Assembly (NCBI RefSeq): GCF_016907995.1
Contig: NZ_JAFBDA010000002.1
Span: 1-64,000, forward strand
Reading direction: 5' to 3'
Source of the DNA: Clostridium sardiniense
GTDB taxonomy: Bacteria; Bacillota; Clostridia; Clostridiales; Clostridiaceae
DNA length: 64,000 nt
Part shown: in pieces, positions 35,532 through 43,014 of the stretch
How positions within the stretch are numbered: the first letter of the stretch is position 1
Layout of the letters: each line of letters starts with the position of its first letter
The notes under the pieces: generated by a model
Database searches by the model: none
What the model was told of the DNA's origin: nothing
What the model saw: the letters and a program-made list of their open reading frames with translations, nothing else
Program-made: the position numbers and the translations under genes

Positions 35532-36323
35532 ATGATAAAATTAATTGCAACAGATATGGATGGAACTTTATTAAATGAGAATGGACAACTACCAAAAGAG
35601 TTTTTTGATACTTTAAACAAATTAATTAAAAAAAATGTAAAGTTTGTTGTTGCGAGTGGACGTTCTTATGTTAATCTTAAGGAAACATTTAAAGAGATGA
35701 AAGATAAACTCTATTATATATGTGATAATGGCGCTTTTGTAGTAGAAGACAATGAGATATCAAGTGTTGAAATTATTGATAAAGAAGAAGTAAATAATAT
35801 AATAAAAGTTTGCTCGGATATAAAAGATATACAAATAGTTTTATGTGGAAAAAAGGGCGCTTATCAAACAGAATGTTCTGATGAATTTAATAAAGAAATA
35901 GATAAATATTATAATAAGAAATATATAGTTGAAGATTTATGCGATGTTGATGATGATATATTTAAAATAGCTATTTGTGATTTAGGCAATTCTGCTAAGA
36001 ACTCCTATAAGGTTTTAGAGCCAATATTTGGACATGATCTTAGTGTAGTAGTGTCAGGGGCTGTTTGGTTAGATATAATGAATCAAAATATAAATAAAGG
36101 TAATGCTTTAGAAAAAATTCAAAATGATTTTAATATATCTAGAGATGAAACTATGGTATTTGGAGATTTTTATAATGATGTGGAAATGTTAAAAAAGGCT
36201 CAATATAGCTTCGTTATGGAGAATGCCAATGAGGACATGAAACAATATGGAAACTTTATAGCTAAAAGTAATATAGAAAATGGAGTTATAGAAGCTATTA
36301 AAGAATACGTGCTAAATGAATAA
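35532..36323 (+). CDS. Cof-type HAD hydrolase
   Basis: A haloacid-dehalogenase phosphatase with C2 cap. Motif I is IATDMDGTLLNENGQ (5-19, nucleophile in DMDGT), motif II VVASGRSY, motif III around NINKGNALEKIQ and motif IV VFGDFYNDVEMLKKA. 263 residues is standard for Cof proteins acting on sugar phosphates or cofactor phosphates such as FMN. GGCAGGAGAG precedes the ATG. Physiological substrate unknown. Confidence 0.9.
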   Translation: MIKLIATDMDGTLLNENGQLPKEFFDTLNKLIKKNVKFVVASGRSYVNLKETFKEMKDKLYYICDNGAFVVEDNEISSVEIIDKEEVNNIIKVCSDIKDIQIVLCGKKGAYQTECSDEFNKEIDKYYNKKYIVEDLCDVDDDIFKIAICDLGNSAKNSYKVLEPIFGHDLSVVVSGAVWLDIMNQNINKGNALEKIQNDFNISRDETMVFGDFYNDVEMLKKAQYSFVMENANEDMKQYGNFIAKSNIENGVIEAIKEYVLNE

Positions 36324-36422
36324 ATAAAATATATAATAATTATTATTAAACCATATCTTTTATCTTACAAAAGCTGTATAATAAAATAAATAACTATAAT
36401 AGAAGCGAGGGATAGATTTAAG

Positions 36423-36848
36423 ATGAAGTTTGAATTAACTATAAATGAATTAGGAAGATTACTTAAAAAATTAGGTGATGAATATAAATTAGAATTAATG
36501 ACTAAAATGGAGCTAAGTGGTGGATGGATGACTATGCATGGAGAAGCTACAATAGAAAGTATTCCAGCTGAAAGTGTAGGATGCAAAAGTAAAAGTAACA
36601 ATATAATAAGTATAAGAGTTAAGTCAAATGATAGTGAACATGGTACATCATTAAAGCTTACAGGAGCTAAAAACTTAAAGTTTAAGATTAATGTTGCATC
36701 AACAAGATATAAAGAGTTAGCTCCAGGTAAATTAACACTTAATCAAATAAAAGTTAATGATGAAGAATGTAAATTAAGAATAGATGAAAATATTATATTT
36801 AAAATTCCAGGAACAGTAGAAGAGGTAATAGATTTTATAGAAAAATAA
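36423..36848 (+). CDS. Hypothetical protein, 141 residues
   Basis: No family recognised. It starts MKFELTINELGRLLKKLGDE, with no signal peptide or membrane segment, contains YKLELMTKMELSGGWMTMHG and a strand-rich middle, and ends GTVEEVIDFIEK. Alternating hydrophobic pattern suggests a small beta-rich domain with terminal helices. GAAGCGAGGG is upstream of the ATG. Single gene ended by a bidirectional terminator shared with cotJC. Confidence 0.7.
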   Translation: MKFELTINELGRLLKKLGDEYKLELMTKMELSGGWMTMHGEATIESIPAESVGCKSKSNNIISIRVKSNDSEHGTSLKLTGAKNLKFKINVASTRYKELAPGKLTLNQIKVNDEECKLRIDENIIFKIPGTVEEVIDFIEK

Positions 36849-36858
36849 AAGATGAAAA

Positions 36859-36888
36859 AATAGAGACGAAATAACGTCTCTATTTTAT
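36859..36888. terminator. Bidirectional terminator between the 141-residue gene and cotJC
   Basis: AATAGAGACG pairs with CGTCTCTATT around AAATAA, with A and T tails. Confidence 0.82.
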
Positions 36889-36903
36889 TTAATTATAAAT
36901 TAT

Positions 36904-37473
36904 TTAATATTTAATCTTGTCCATATTTTCTTGAACGTTTACCAAAGCTTCTCCAAATCTTTGGAAATGAACAATTTCTCTTTCTCTTAAGAATTTTAAT
37001 ATTTCTTTTATTTCGTAGTCATCTGATAAGTTTATTAACCATTGATAAGTTGCCCTAGCTTTTTCTTCTGCTGCCATATCTTCGTGAAGATCAGCAATGA
37101 CATCATCTTTATTTTGAATATAAGTAGCTGTCCATGGATTTCCAGTAGCATCTGTATAAAATAGACCTTTTCCATGATCAGTATAATGACCACCAAGACC
37201 AGCTTTTTTAATTTCATCAACGGTCGCATTTTCCATTAATTGATATACCATAGTTCCTATCATTTCAACGTGTGCCATTTCTTCAGTTCCTATATCAGTT
37301 AGTAATGCTTTAGATTTACCTGTAGGCATTGTGAAGCGTTGATTTAAATATCTTAAAGCTGCACTTAATTCCCCATCTGGTCCCCCATATTGAGATATAA
37401 GAAATTTTGCCATTTTAAGATCTTTAGATTTAAGATTTATTGGATACTCTAATGTTTTTACGTAATACCACAT
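36904..37473 (-). CDS. cotJC: Spore coat protein CotJC, manganese-catalase family
   Basis: A 189-residue ferritin-like protein: YPINLKSKDLKMAKFLISQY, GGPDGELSAALRYLNQRFTM, IGTEEMAHVEMIGTMVYQL and HEDMAAEEKARATYQWLINL carry the Glu and His ligands of a di-manganese centre (EExxH in GTEEMAHVE, second E/H pair in the last helices, REREIVHFQRF). It is incorporated in the spore and may have catalase activity. Last gene of the cotJABC operon; GGGAGGAAT lies before the ATG. Confidence 0.93.
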   Translation of the reverse strand: MWYYVKTLEYPINLKSKDLKMAKFLISQYGGPDGELSAALRYLNQRFTMPTGKSKALLTDIGTEEMAHVEMIGTMVYQLMENATVDEIKKAGLGGHYTDHGKGLFYTDATGNPWTATYIQNKDDVIADLHEDMAAEEKARATYQWLINLSDDYEIKEILKFLREREIVHFQRFGEALVNVQENMDKIKY

Positions 37474-37493
37474 AAATTAATAATTCCTCCCTT

Positions 37494-37742
37494 TTAACAA
37501 TTTTCCCAAGGCCATGGAGCATCTGTCCAAGCCTTTGGATTTTCTACAAAAGCTGAACCAAAGTTAGTAAGTGGTCCATAAAGATTTTCATACTTACATA
37601 TTAAACAATTTAAGGTACTAGATATTGCAGCATAATCTTCTGTAGCTTGCTTATTTTCAGGGAAGTTATCAAGATAAAGGTTTAAGTCAATAGCATAAAA
37701 TTGATGTTTCATAATTTTTTCTAATAATTCTTGTTTAGACAT
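37494..37742 (-). CDS. cotJB: Spore coat protein CotJB
   Basis: 82 residues with the family pattern: LLEKIMKHQFYAIDLNLYLD, then NFPENKQATEDYAAISSTLN, a CLICKYENLYGPLTNFGSA middle, and the C-terminal WTDAPWPWENC (Trp/Pro-rich) typical of CotJB. Middle gene of the sporulation operon, needed for CotJC assembly in the spore in Bacillus. GGAGGTAAATG ribosome-binding site. Twenty bases separate it from cotJC. Confidence 0.92.
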   Translation of the reverse strand: MSKQELLEKIMKHQFYAIDLNLYLDNFPENKQATEDYAAISSTLNCLICKYENLYGPLTNFGSAFVENPKAWTDAPWPWENC

Positions 37743-37760
37743 ACATTTACCTCCAATAAT

Positions 37761-37934
37761 TTATTTTTCATGATAGGGTTTATAAAGATCTTTAAATATA
37801 GTACCTTTTTTTAAAGCAGAATTTATTGTGAATAAATTTTCGTATAATTGAGGTAATACATATGCTTTTGCATAATAATTTTTTCTAGAGTTACCATCTT
37901 TACAATTTGGCATTAATTTATCGTAATTACACAT
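37761..37934 (-). CDS. cotJA: Spore coat-associated protein CotJA
   Basis: 57 residues, starting MCNYDKLMPNCKDGNSRKNY and continuing YAKAYVLPQLYENLFTINSA, then LKKGTIFKDLYKPYHEK. The AYVxPQxYxxLF and final LYKPYHEK are the CotJA consensus. It is the first gene of cotJABC, 18 bases from cotJB. Ribosome-binding site AAAGGATG about 10 bases before the ATG. Such operons are mother-cell (sigma-E) controlled; I cannot confirm the promoter by eye. Confidence 0.88.
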   Translation of the reverse strand: MCNYDKLMPNCKDGNSRKNYYAKAYVLPQLYENLFTINSALKKGTIFKDLYKPYHEK

Positions 37935-38190
37935 TTGATATTTTCATCCTTTCGATAAAACTTATTTCATGATTATATTATGGTATTTAAACTCATGATG
38001 TGATATAAAAAAATGAAAAATGCAATTTAAAGGTGTAAATTGTGGTACAAACTTAAATAGAAAATATTAATGTAAAAAAATAGTGATTGAAATTATTTTT
38101 TTTGGTAGTATAATCATATTATTAACAGATTATTAAAGGAATAAGTTCTAGATAATTTGTATATTTAAAGACTAATAGGGGGTGGACATA

Positions 38191-38535
38191 ATGTTAAGGG
38201 ATTATTATGTAGAATTTCAGAATATTTCACGAATATTCAATGAGTATTGTAAAAATAATGAGGAGTGTATTAAAGAAGCTAAAGATGATATTATAGATTA
38301 TTTAAGCAGATTAGATATGAAAATAATAAAGGATATTAAAGTAATATTACATATAGGAAAAAATGAATCAAATAATTGTATACATACACCAATTGAGTTA
38401 TATAAAAGAACAATGACTACATTTGATGTGTTTAAAGGTTGGGGTGATAAAGAATCAGAAGTAGCAAGTATTATAGAAAATACTTCACTTAATGAATATT
38501 TTGATAATGGACTATCAGTTCTAGATATGAAGTAA
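38191..38535 (+). CDS. Hypothetical protein, 114 residues
   Basis: Starts MLRDYYVEFQNISRIFNEYC; I chose ATG 38191 because AGGGGGTGG lies 7-8 bases upstream, although a GTG three codons earlier is in frame. Helical, soluble, with three Cys (two near 20-26). Sequence IIDYLSRLDMKIIKDIKVIL suggests a compact helical domain. No family recognised. Single gene with terminator after it. Confidence 0.7.
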   Translation: MLRDYYVEFQNISRIFNEYCKNNEECIKEAKDDIIDYLSRLDMKIIKDIKVILHIGKNESNNCIHTPIELYKRTMTTFDVFKGWGDKESEVASIIENTSLNEYFDNGLSVLDMK

Positions 38536-38543
38536 TTAATTAT

Positions 38544-38590
38544 AAAAATAGCTGTGAATAGATACTATTATTTAGAGCTATTTTTATTTT
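38544..38590 (+). terminator. Terminator after the 114-residue gene
   Basis: AAAAATAGCT pairs with AGCTATTTTT over a 22-base loop, followed by more T. Confidence 0.65.
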
Positions 38591-38674
38591 TGTAAAGAAA
38601 AATTTAATAGTGTTGCAATATAGTACTTAAATACATACTAATATAATAAAAATATTTAGATAAGGAAAATTAAT

Positions 38675-39148
38675 ATGTATATGATGGATCCCGTTGAACT
38701 TTACAACTCTTTTGATTATAAAAACTTTAATACTAATATGTTATTATTTGTTAATGAAAACAAGATAAAAAGTAGTACAGATTACTTGATAACAACTTCA
38801 TTAAAGGAAAAATATACTTATATTTTTAAAAAGAATAATGATAAATGGATGCAATTATATAAATGGATATGTACAGTTGGTAAACCATCTACACCTACAA
38901 TAAAGGGGATATTTTATATAACAGGAAGAAAACCTGGATTTGGTACTGAAGACTACAGGGTAAAGTATGCTACTAGAATAATAAATGGATATTATTATCA
39001 TTCTATTCTTTATGATAAGACTGGAAGCTATGTAATAGATGGAAGACTTGGGATGGCATTAAGTCATGGATGTATAAGACTTTTAACTAGTAATGCAAAG
39101 TGGATATATGATAATATACCAAATGGAACAACTGTTATAATTGCATAG
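38675..39148 (+). CDS. L,D-transpeptidase (YkuD) domain protein without signal peptide
   Basis: Carries the YkuD catalytic core: strand region YLITTSLKEKYTYIFKKNND, PSTPTIKGIFYITGRKPGFG and the active-site SHGCIRL at 130-136 with Cys133. These enzymes form 3-3 crosslinks in peptidoglycan or attach polymers to it, outside the membrane. The 157-residue protein starts MYMMDPVELYNSFDYKNFNT with no hydrophobic segment, so either export is non-classical, it is a truncated gene, or it acts before mother-cell lysis. AAGGAAA precedes the ATG weakly. Confidence 0.82.
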   Translation: MYMMDPVELYNSFDYKNFNTNMLLFVNENKIKSSTDYLITTSLKEKYTYIFKKNNDKWMQLYKWICTVGKPSTPTIKGIFYITGRKPGFGTEDYRVKYATRIINGYYYHSILYDKTGSYVIDGRLGMALSHGCIRLLTSNAKWIYDNIPNGTTVIIA

Positions 39149-39328
39149 AGATTAAAATAATAATTAAAAATCTTTCTATATTAAGAGGAATGTATACTAT
39201 TAAGTTTGTAAAGTAAAATGCTGTATATAATTTTTTTAATAACTAGGGAGTTTTTATTGAGTATAAGGTTTAAAATAACTAATAATAAGCATACTAAGGG
39301 TATAAAAGCTTTAAAAGAGGTGTTTTAA

Positions 39329-39766
39329 ATGGAATCAAGTAAAGTAAAGGAACTTAACTCACAATTAGAGGGAGTTATAATGGGAGAAAAAGAATTTATT
39401 AAATTAATAGAGAAAGCTAAAGATGAAAAGCTAGTAGACTTATTAAATAATAATATGGATTCTATAAAGAGTCATAAAGAAGTATTAGTTAATGAAATAA
39501 ATAGTTTAGATGAAGAGGCAACAAGAGATGAAGGAACTTTAGGTAAAGTAATCGAATTCTTTAGTGGATTCACTAACATGACAATAGATACAGATAAGAA
39601 AGTGGCAAAAGCAGCTCTAAAAGGTATAGAGATGGGATATACTTCTATAAATGATTTAATGATAAAGGATATAGAATTAAGCGAGGATTTAAGCAGTAGA
39701 TTAATAGACATATCTAAATCATATTCTAAAGGTATTAATTCTATACAAAAATATTTATTTGAATAA
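39329..39766 (+). CDS. DUF2383 ferritin-like protein
   Basis: 145 residues, wholly helical: MESSKVKELNSQLEGVIMGE, KEFIKLIEKAKDEKLVDLLN, HKEVLVNEINSL, and KAALKGIEMGYTSINDLMIK. The pattern matches DUF2383, a ferritin-like four-helix domain with unknown role, often in spore formers. AAAAGAGGTG lies upstream. Single gene; terminator shared with the GxGYxYP gene on the other strand. Confidence 0.72.
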   Translation: MESSKVKELNSQLEGVIMGEKEFIKLIEKAKDEKLVDLLNNNMDSIKSHKEVLVNEINSLDEEATRDEGTLGKVIEFFSGFTNMTIDTDKKVAKAALKGIEMGYTSINDLMIKDIELSEDLSSRLIDISKSYSKGINSIQKYLFE

Positions 39767-39767
39767 A

Positions 39768-39800
39768 TTAAAAGGCCGTAATTTGTGGCCTTTTAATTTT
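39768..39800. terminator. Bidirectional terminator overlapping the end of the GxGYxYP gene
   Basis: TTAAAAGGCC pairs with GGCCTTTTAA; the minus-strand gene's stop codon lies in the stem's right arm. Confidence 0.8.
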
Positions 39801-41415
39801 TAACATTTTTCTTTATTAATTTCATAAATGTATCAGGAGTAACTATTCGTACTTTTGAATTTTTATTAAGCTCATTAACTACATTTTGCACAATATCCAT
39901 ATCTTTTGTCCATACATGGATATATACAAAAGTATAAGCATTAATATTAGTTATATCAGTATATCCAGAGTTAACTCTTTGATTTATTGTATTTACAAAT
40001 TCAGATTCTTCTTCAAGTCCTCCCCAAATAAGATCTCTACAAGAAACTACAGGTTTGTTATTTGACCAAACTATTTCACCTTTATAATTGTTATTTCTAG
40101 CATAATCTAAATAAAATAAGCCGTGTATATTGTCTTCTTTAGTATATTTATCCCATAGTTTTATATTATTAAAGGATGAATCATCTATTATGGTGACATA
40201 TCTTTGGTCAACATTTTTCATATAATCACTTAGCCTTTTAGTATAGGAATCAAGTTTATTATAAGGGTATTTACTTGGATAAATATATCCAGTACCAGAA
40301 GGAGCAACTACAAAATCATCATTAAATTTACCATAGCTTGAATTTTTATAGTAATTCTTAAATACAGTTGGTGCTAAATAATATAATGATGGACTAATAC
40401 TCCAACCAAGATTAAAATTACCTTTATTTTTAGAGCCATACCATTTAGGAGAGGTGAAATTATCACCCATAAACCATTGAAGATTATCACCATCTGACAT
40501 CATAATTGTTACATAATGAACATCTTTTTCATTAGAAATATTAGTTTTAGTATTTTGTTTTATAGGTTTAGAAGGGAAAGCGCTAAGGACAGTTAGGTTA
40601 TATGACCAATCAGCAGCCACCATATCAATACCATATTTAGAAGTTAAGCTTACATTTTTAAATTCATCAGGTCCCCAACCAAGGCATACACTATAGGAAT
40701 TCATAGAGCTAAATATTTTTTCTCTAAAATCTAATGATGATGCATTATCTTCATAAAAAACAAGAGATTTAGTCATAATTGCATAATCTCTTAAAGCAGT
40801 AGCGTGGCTAGGAGATAGCTCAATAATAGTAGAATGATTTAAACCAGAATTCCATAAATTTTTATAAGCCCATTCTTTATCTGTGTTTCTACAATCGCCA
40901 ATGAGTTTATTTATTCTATGATTTTTAACTGAATCTTCAAGCTCTTTAGTAATTACTAAGGAGTCATTTAAAGAAGCTAGTGAGCAAGCATTGTTAATTG
41001 AAGGATCATTTTTAGAATTACGCTCATAGAGTACATATCCATTTATATAGTTTTTGAATATGTCGATAAGTTCAAATGGATTAGAAATCATCTTATAATT
41101 AATATTATAGTTATCCTTTAAATCATCAAGCCATACTTTATAAGCAGGTTCACTAGAGGTTAATATATAGATTTGAGAGCTACTTTTATTTGATATAATA
41201 CCTTGGAGTGATGCTATCATAGTTCTCTCATCCTTTTTTAATAAATTCTCGTTAATAACATATAAAAAGTTTGGAATTTTAGTATTTTTAATAAAAGATG
41301 ATTCTATATTATTTGAATTAGTAGTAATACTTTCTTTTACTTTAGTATTCATGATTATAGAAAATATTATAAATATACTTAGAGTAATACTAATTAGTTT
41401 TGTGAATTTTTTCAA
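39793..41415 (-). CDS. Secreted GxGYxYP-family protein (putative glycoside hydrolase)
   Basis: About 540 residues. N-terminal hydrophobic helix (KLISITLSIFIIFSIIMNTK region) is a signal or anchor. The family's name motif appears as SGTGYIYPSKYP near residues 365-376, with MMSDGDNLQWFMGDNF before it. The C-terminal fold is predicted glycosidase-like from the family; enzymatic activity is not established. The start is TTG 41415, given GAGGTGA just upstream; an in-frame GTG lies inside that site. It follows the phosphatase gene by about 30 bases, so they are probably co-transcribed. Confidence 0.82.
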   Translation of the reverse strand: MKKFTKLISITLSIFIIFSIIMNTKVKESITTNSNNIESSFIKNTKIPNFLYVINENLLKKDERTMIASLQGIISNKSSSQIYILTSSEPAYKVWLDDLKDNYNINYKMISNPFELIDIFKNYINGYVLYERNSKNDPSINNACSLASLNDSLVITKELEDSVKNHRINKLIGDCRNTDKEWAYKNLWNSGLNHSTIIELSPSHATALRDYAIMTKSLVFYEDNASSLDFREKIFSSMNSYSVCLGWGPDEFKNVSLTSKYGIDMVAADWSYNLTVLSAFPSKPIKQNTKTNISNEKDVHYVTIMMSDGDNLQWFMGDNFTSPKWYGSKNKGNFNLGWSISPSLYYLAPTVFKNYYKNSSYGKFNDDFVVAPSGTGYIYPSKYPYNKLDSYTKRLSDYMKNVDQRYVTIIDDSSFNNIKLWDKYTKEDNIHGLFYLDYARNNNYKGEIVWSNNKPVVSCRDLIWGGLEEESEFVNTINQRVNSGYTDITNINAYTFVYIHVWTKDMDIVQNVVNELNKNSKVRIVTPDTFMKLIKKNVKN

Positions 41416-41447
41416 TATAATCACCTCATATTCATAAAAAAATTAAG

Positions 41448-42350
41448 TTAATTCTTATTTTTTATCCATTCAGACCAAGGTTTTGAACATGAATCAGAAT
41501 TTTCTTTGCAATAAGTATAAAAATTCTTTAATAAATCCATACGTGGAGCACTAGCTTTAAAAGAATTTATAGTAGTCTCTTTGAAGTTAGCCAAAAGTAA
41601 TTGTCTATTTACTATATCATCATAAGAAACTTTATTAGAATTTTTCATCATATCATACATAATCATAAAGGTAGTTGTTCTCCCAATTCCACGCTTGCAA
41701 TGAAAATATATCCATTTATTATTGAATTTACTGTTTACTAATGAAACAAAATAATCCACCATATCATCTGTGGGAATTTTTCCATCTGTTACAGGAATTC
41801 TTATATATTTAAGAGAATTTTTGCTTACTAATGCATTTTCATCCTCTATAAAAACTGGAGTTATTATTTTGGGATGACTGCCACATAAAGTTAATGGAGT
41901 GTTTAGGGGGATACTTAATAATTGTGAAGTTTCACGTATTAGAACTTGATTTCTAGATAAACCTTCATTTGCATTATTTAGTTTATTCATAAAGCTTATA
42001 GCTATTCCATTTATGAATCCATGAGATTCTTGGCGAAGGTCTACATCTATAATATCTAAAGTAGTTCCTGTTTCTTTTATTAAATTTTTAATATTATACC
42101 CAGAGAATTGCTCACTTCCTGAAATATTAAGTTTATCTAAGCCATAAAGATTTAAATTATTATAATTTTTAAGTATTTCAAGATTAGATGTTTTTCGAAA
42201 GTTACTTAGAACAATTTCATTTAAGGAAGAATCTTGTACTATATAAACAAGATTATTAGTAATAGGAGAAGCAAGTGAAGAAATTTCTGGACAAATAGTT
42301 ATAAGTATTGTTAATAATATTATTAGAAATTTTTGTAGTTTTTTTATCAT
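41448..42350 (-). CDS. Secreted PTP-like inositol polyphosphatase (phytase-type)
   Basis: A protein-tyrosine-phosphatase fold enzyme that removes phosphates from inositol phosphates. The P-loop HCKRGIGRTT has nucleophile Cys218 and Arg224; general acid Asp189 is in IPVTDGKIP; and DLRQESHGFINGIAISF matches the PTP-like phytases such as Selenomonas PhyA. Signal peptide is clear (LQKFLIILLTILITICPEIS). About 300 residues. ATG 42350 is chosen from GAGGTGAT upstream. Relatives include bacterial effector phosphatases, so a non-phytate substrate is possible. Confidence 0.85.
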   Translation of the reverse strand: MIKKLQKFLIILLTILITICPEISSLASPITNNLVYIVQDSSLNEIVLSNFRKTSNLEILKNYNNLNLYGLDKLNISGSEQFSGYNIKNLIKETGTTLDIIDVDLRQESHGFINGIAISFMNKLNNANEGLSRNQVLIRETSQLLSIPLNTPLTLCGSHPKIITPVFIEDENALVSKNSLKYIRIPVTDGKIPTDDMVDYFVSLVNSKFNNKWIYFHCKRGIGRTTTFMIMYDMMKNSNKVSYDDIVNRQLLLANFKETTINSFKASAPRMDLLKNFYTYCKENSDSCSKPWSEWIKNKN

Positions 42351-42536
42351 TTGTATCACCTCGATAAAGATAATATTTGTTATATATAAATTAATATGTA
42401 TTATAGGTATGATATAAATAAATATTATGTAGATTTATAAACTTAATAATCTAGAGAATAATTTAATAAATTTATTCATATATTAATCAAATTACTATGA
42501 TAGAATAAAAAAAAGTCTAAAGATGGAGAATTGAAC

Positions 42537-42809
42537 ATGAATTATTTAAATAATAAAAAAAAGAAAACCATAGTTTTAATTGTAGCTGGAATGGTAGTAG
42601 CGATTGCAGGTGGAGTAGCAGTTGAAGTATCTAGTAATTTAAAAAAAGCTCAAAATGATAGGATTATAGAAGAAGAGAAAAAATTAATGGATGATATAAA
42701 ACAAAATAAAATAACAAGACCAAGTTATAATTATGGATATGAAGAAGATGATGAACATATCCATAATCATGGCGCTAATGGAGGAGAAAATAATGAACAT
42801 AATCATTAG
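42537..42809 (+). CDS. Small membrane-anchored protein with His-rich tail
   Basis: 90 residues: a short basic start (MNYLNNKKKK), one helix TIVLIVAGMVVAIAGGVAVE at about 11-30, a charged coiled segment KKAQNDRIIEEEKKLMDDIK, and an extracellular-looking tail EEDDEHIHNHGANGGENNEH ending NH with six His. ATG 42537 is chosen (GGAG 8 bases upstream) over a TTG two codons earlier. The tail could bind nickel, zinc or other metal. It lies just upstream of the hydrogenase-maturation genes but has its own terminator. Unrecognised family. Confidence 0.68.
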   Translation: MNYLNNKKKKTIVLIVAGMVVAIAGGVAVEVSSNLKKAQNDRIIEEEKKLMDDIKQNKITRPSYNYGYEEDDEHIHNHGANGGENNEHNH

Positions 42810-42911
42810 TTAAAATATTAAAACTAATAGGAAATATATTTGCATAATAATAAAATTAGATATCTTATAATATACAATTTTATTATTAAAGTATAATATT
42901 TTAATAATATT

Positions 42912-42946
42912 AAGCCTAATACAATTAAAGTGTATTAGGCTTTTCT
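42912..42946 (+). terminator. Terminator after the His-rich small protein gene
   Basis: AAGCCTAATACA pairs with TGTATTAGGCTT, followed by TTCTTATTTT. Confidence 0.8.
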
Positions 42947-43014
42947 TATTTTATTATGTAAAGATTGTAATAAATTATAGTTTATATAAGTAATTATAAA
43001 GTAGAGGTGATCTC

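Noticed and set aside
42537-42809. HypA-like or HypB-like nickel protein
   Set aside because: The His-rich tail resembles HypB's, but there is no GTPase or zinc-finger domain and a membrane helix is present.
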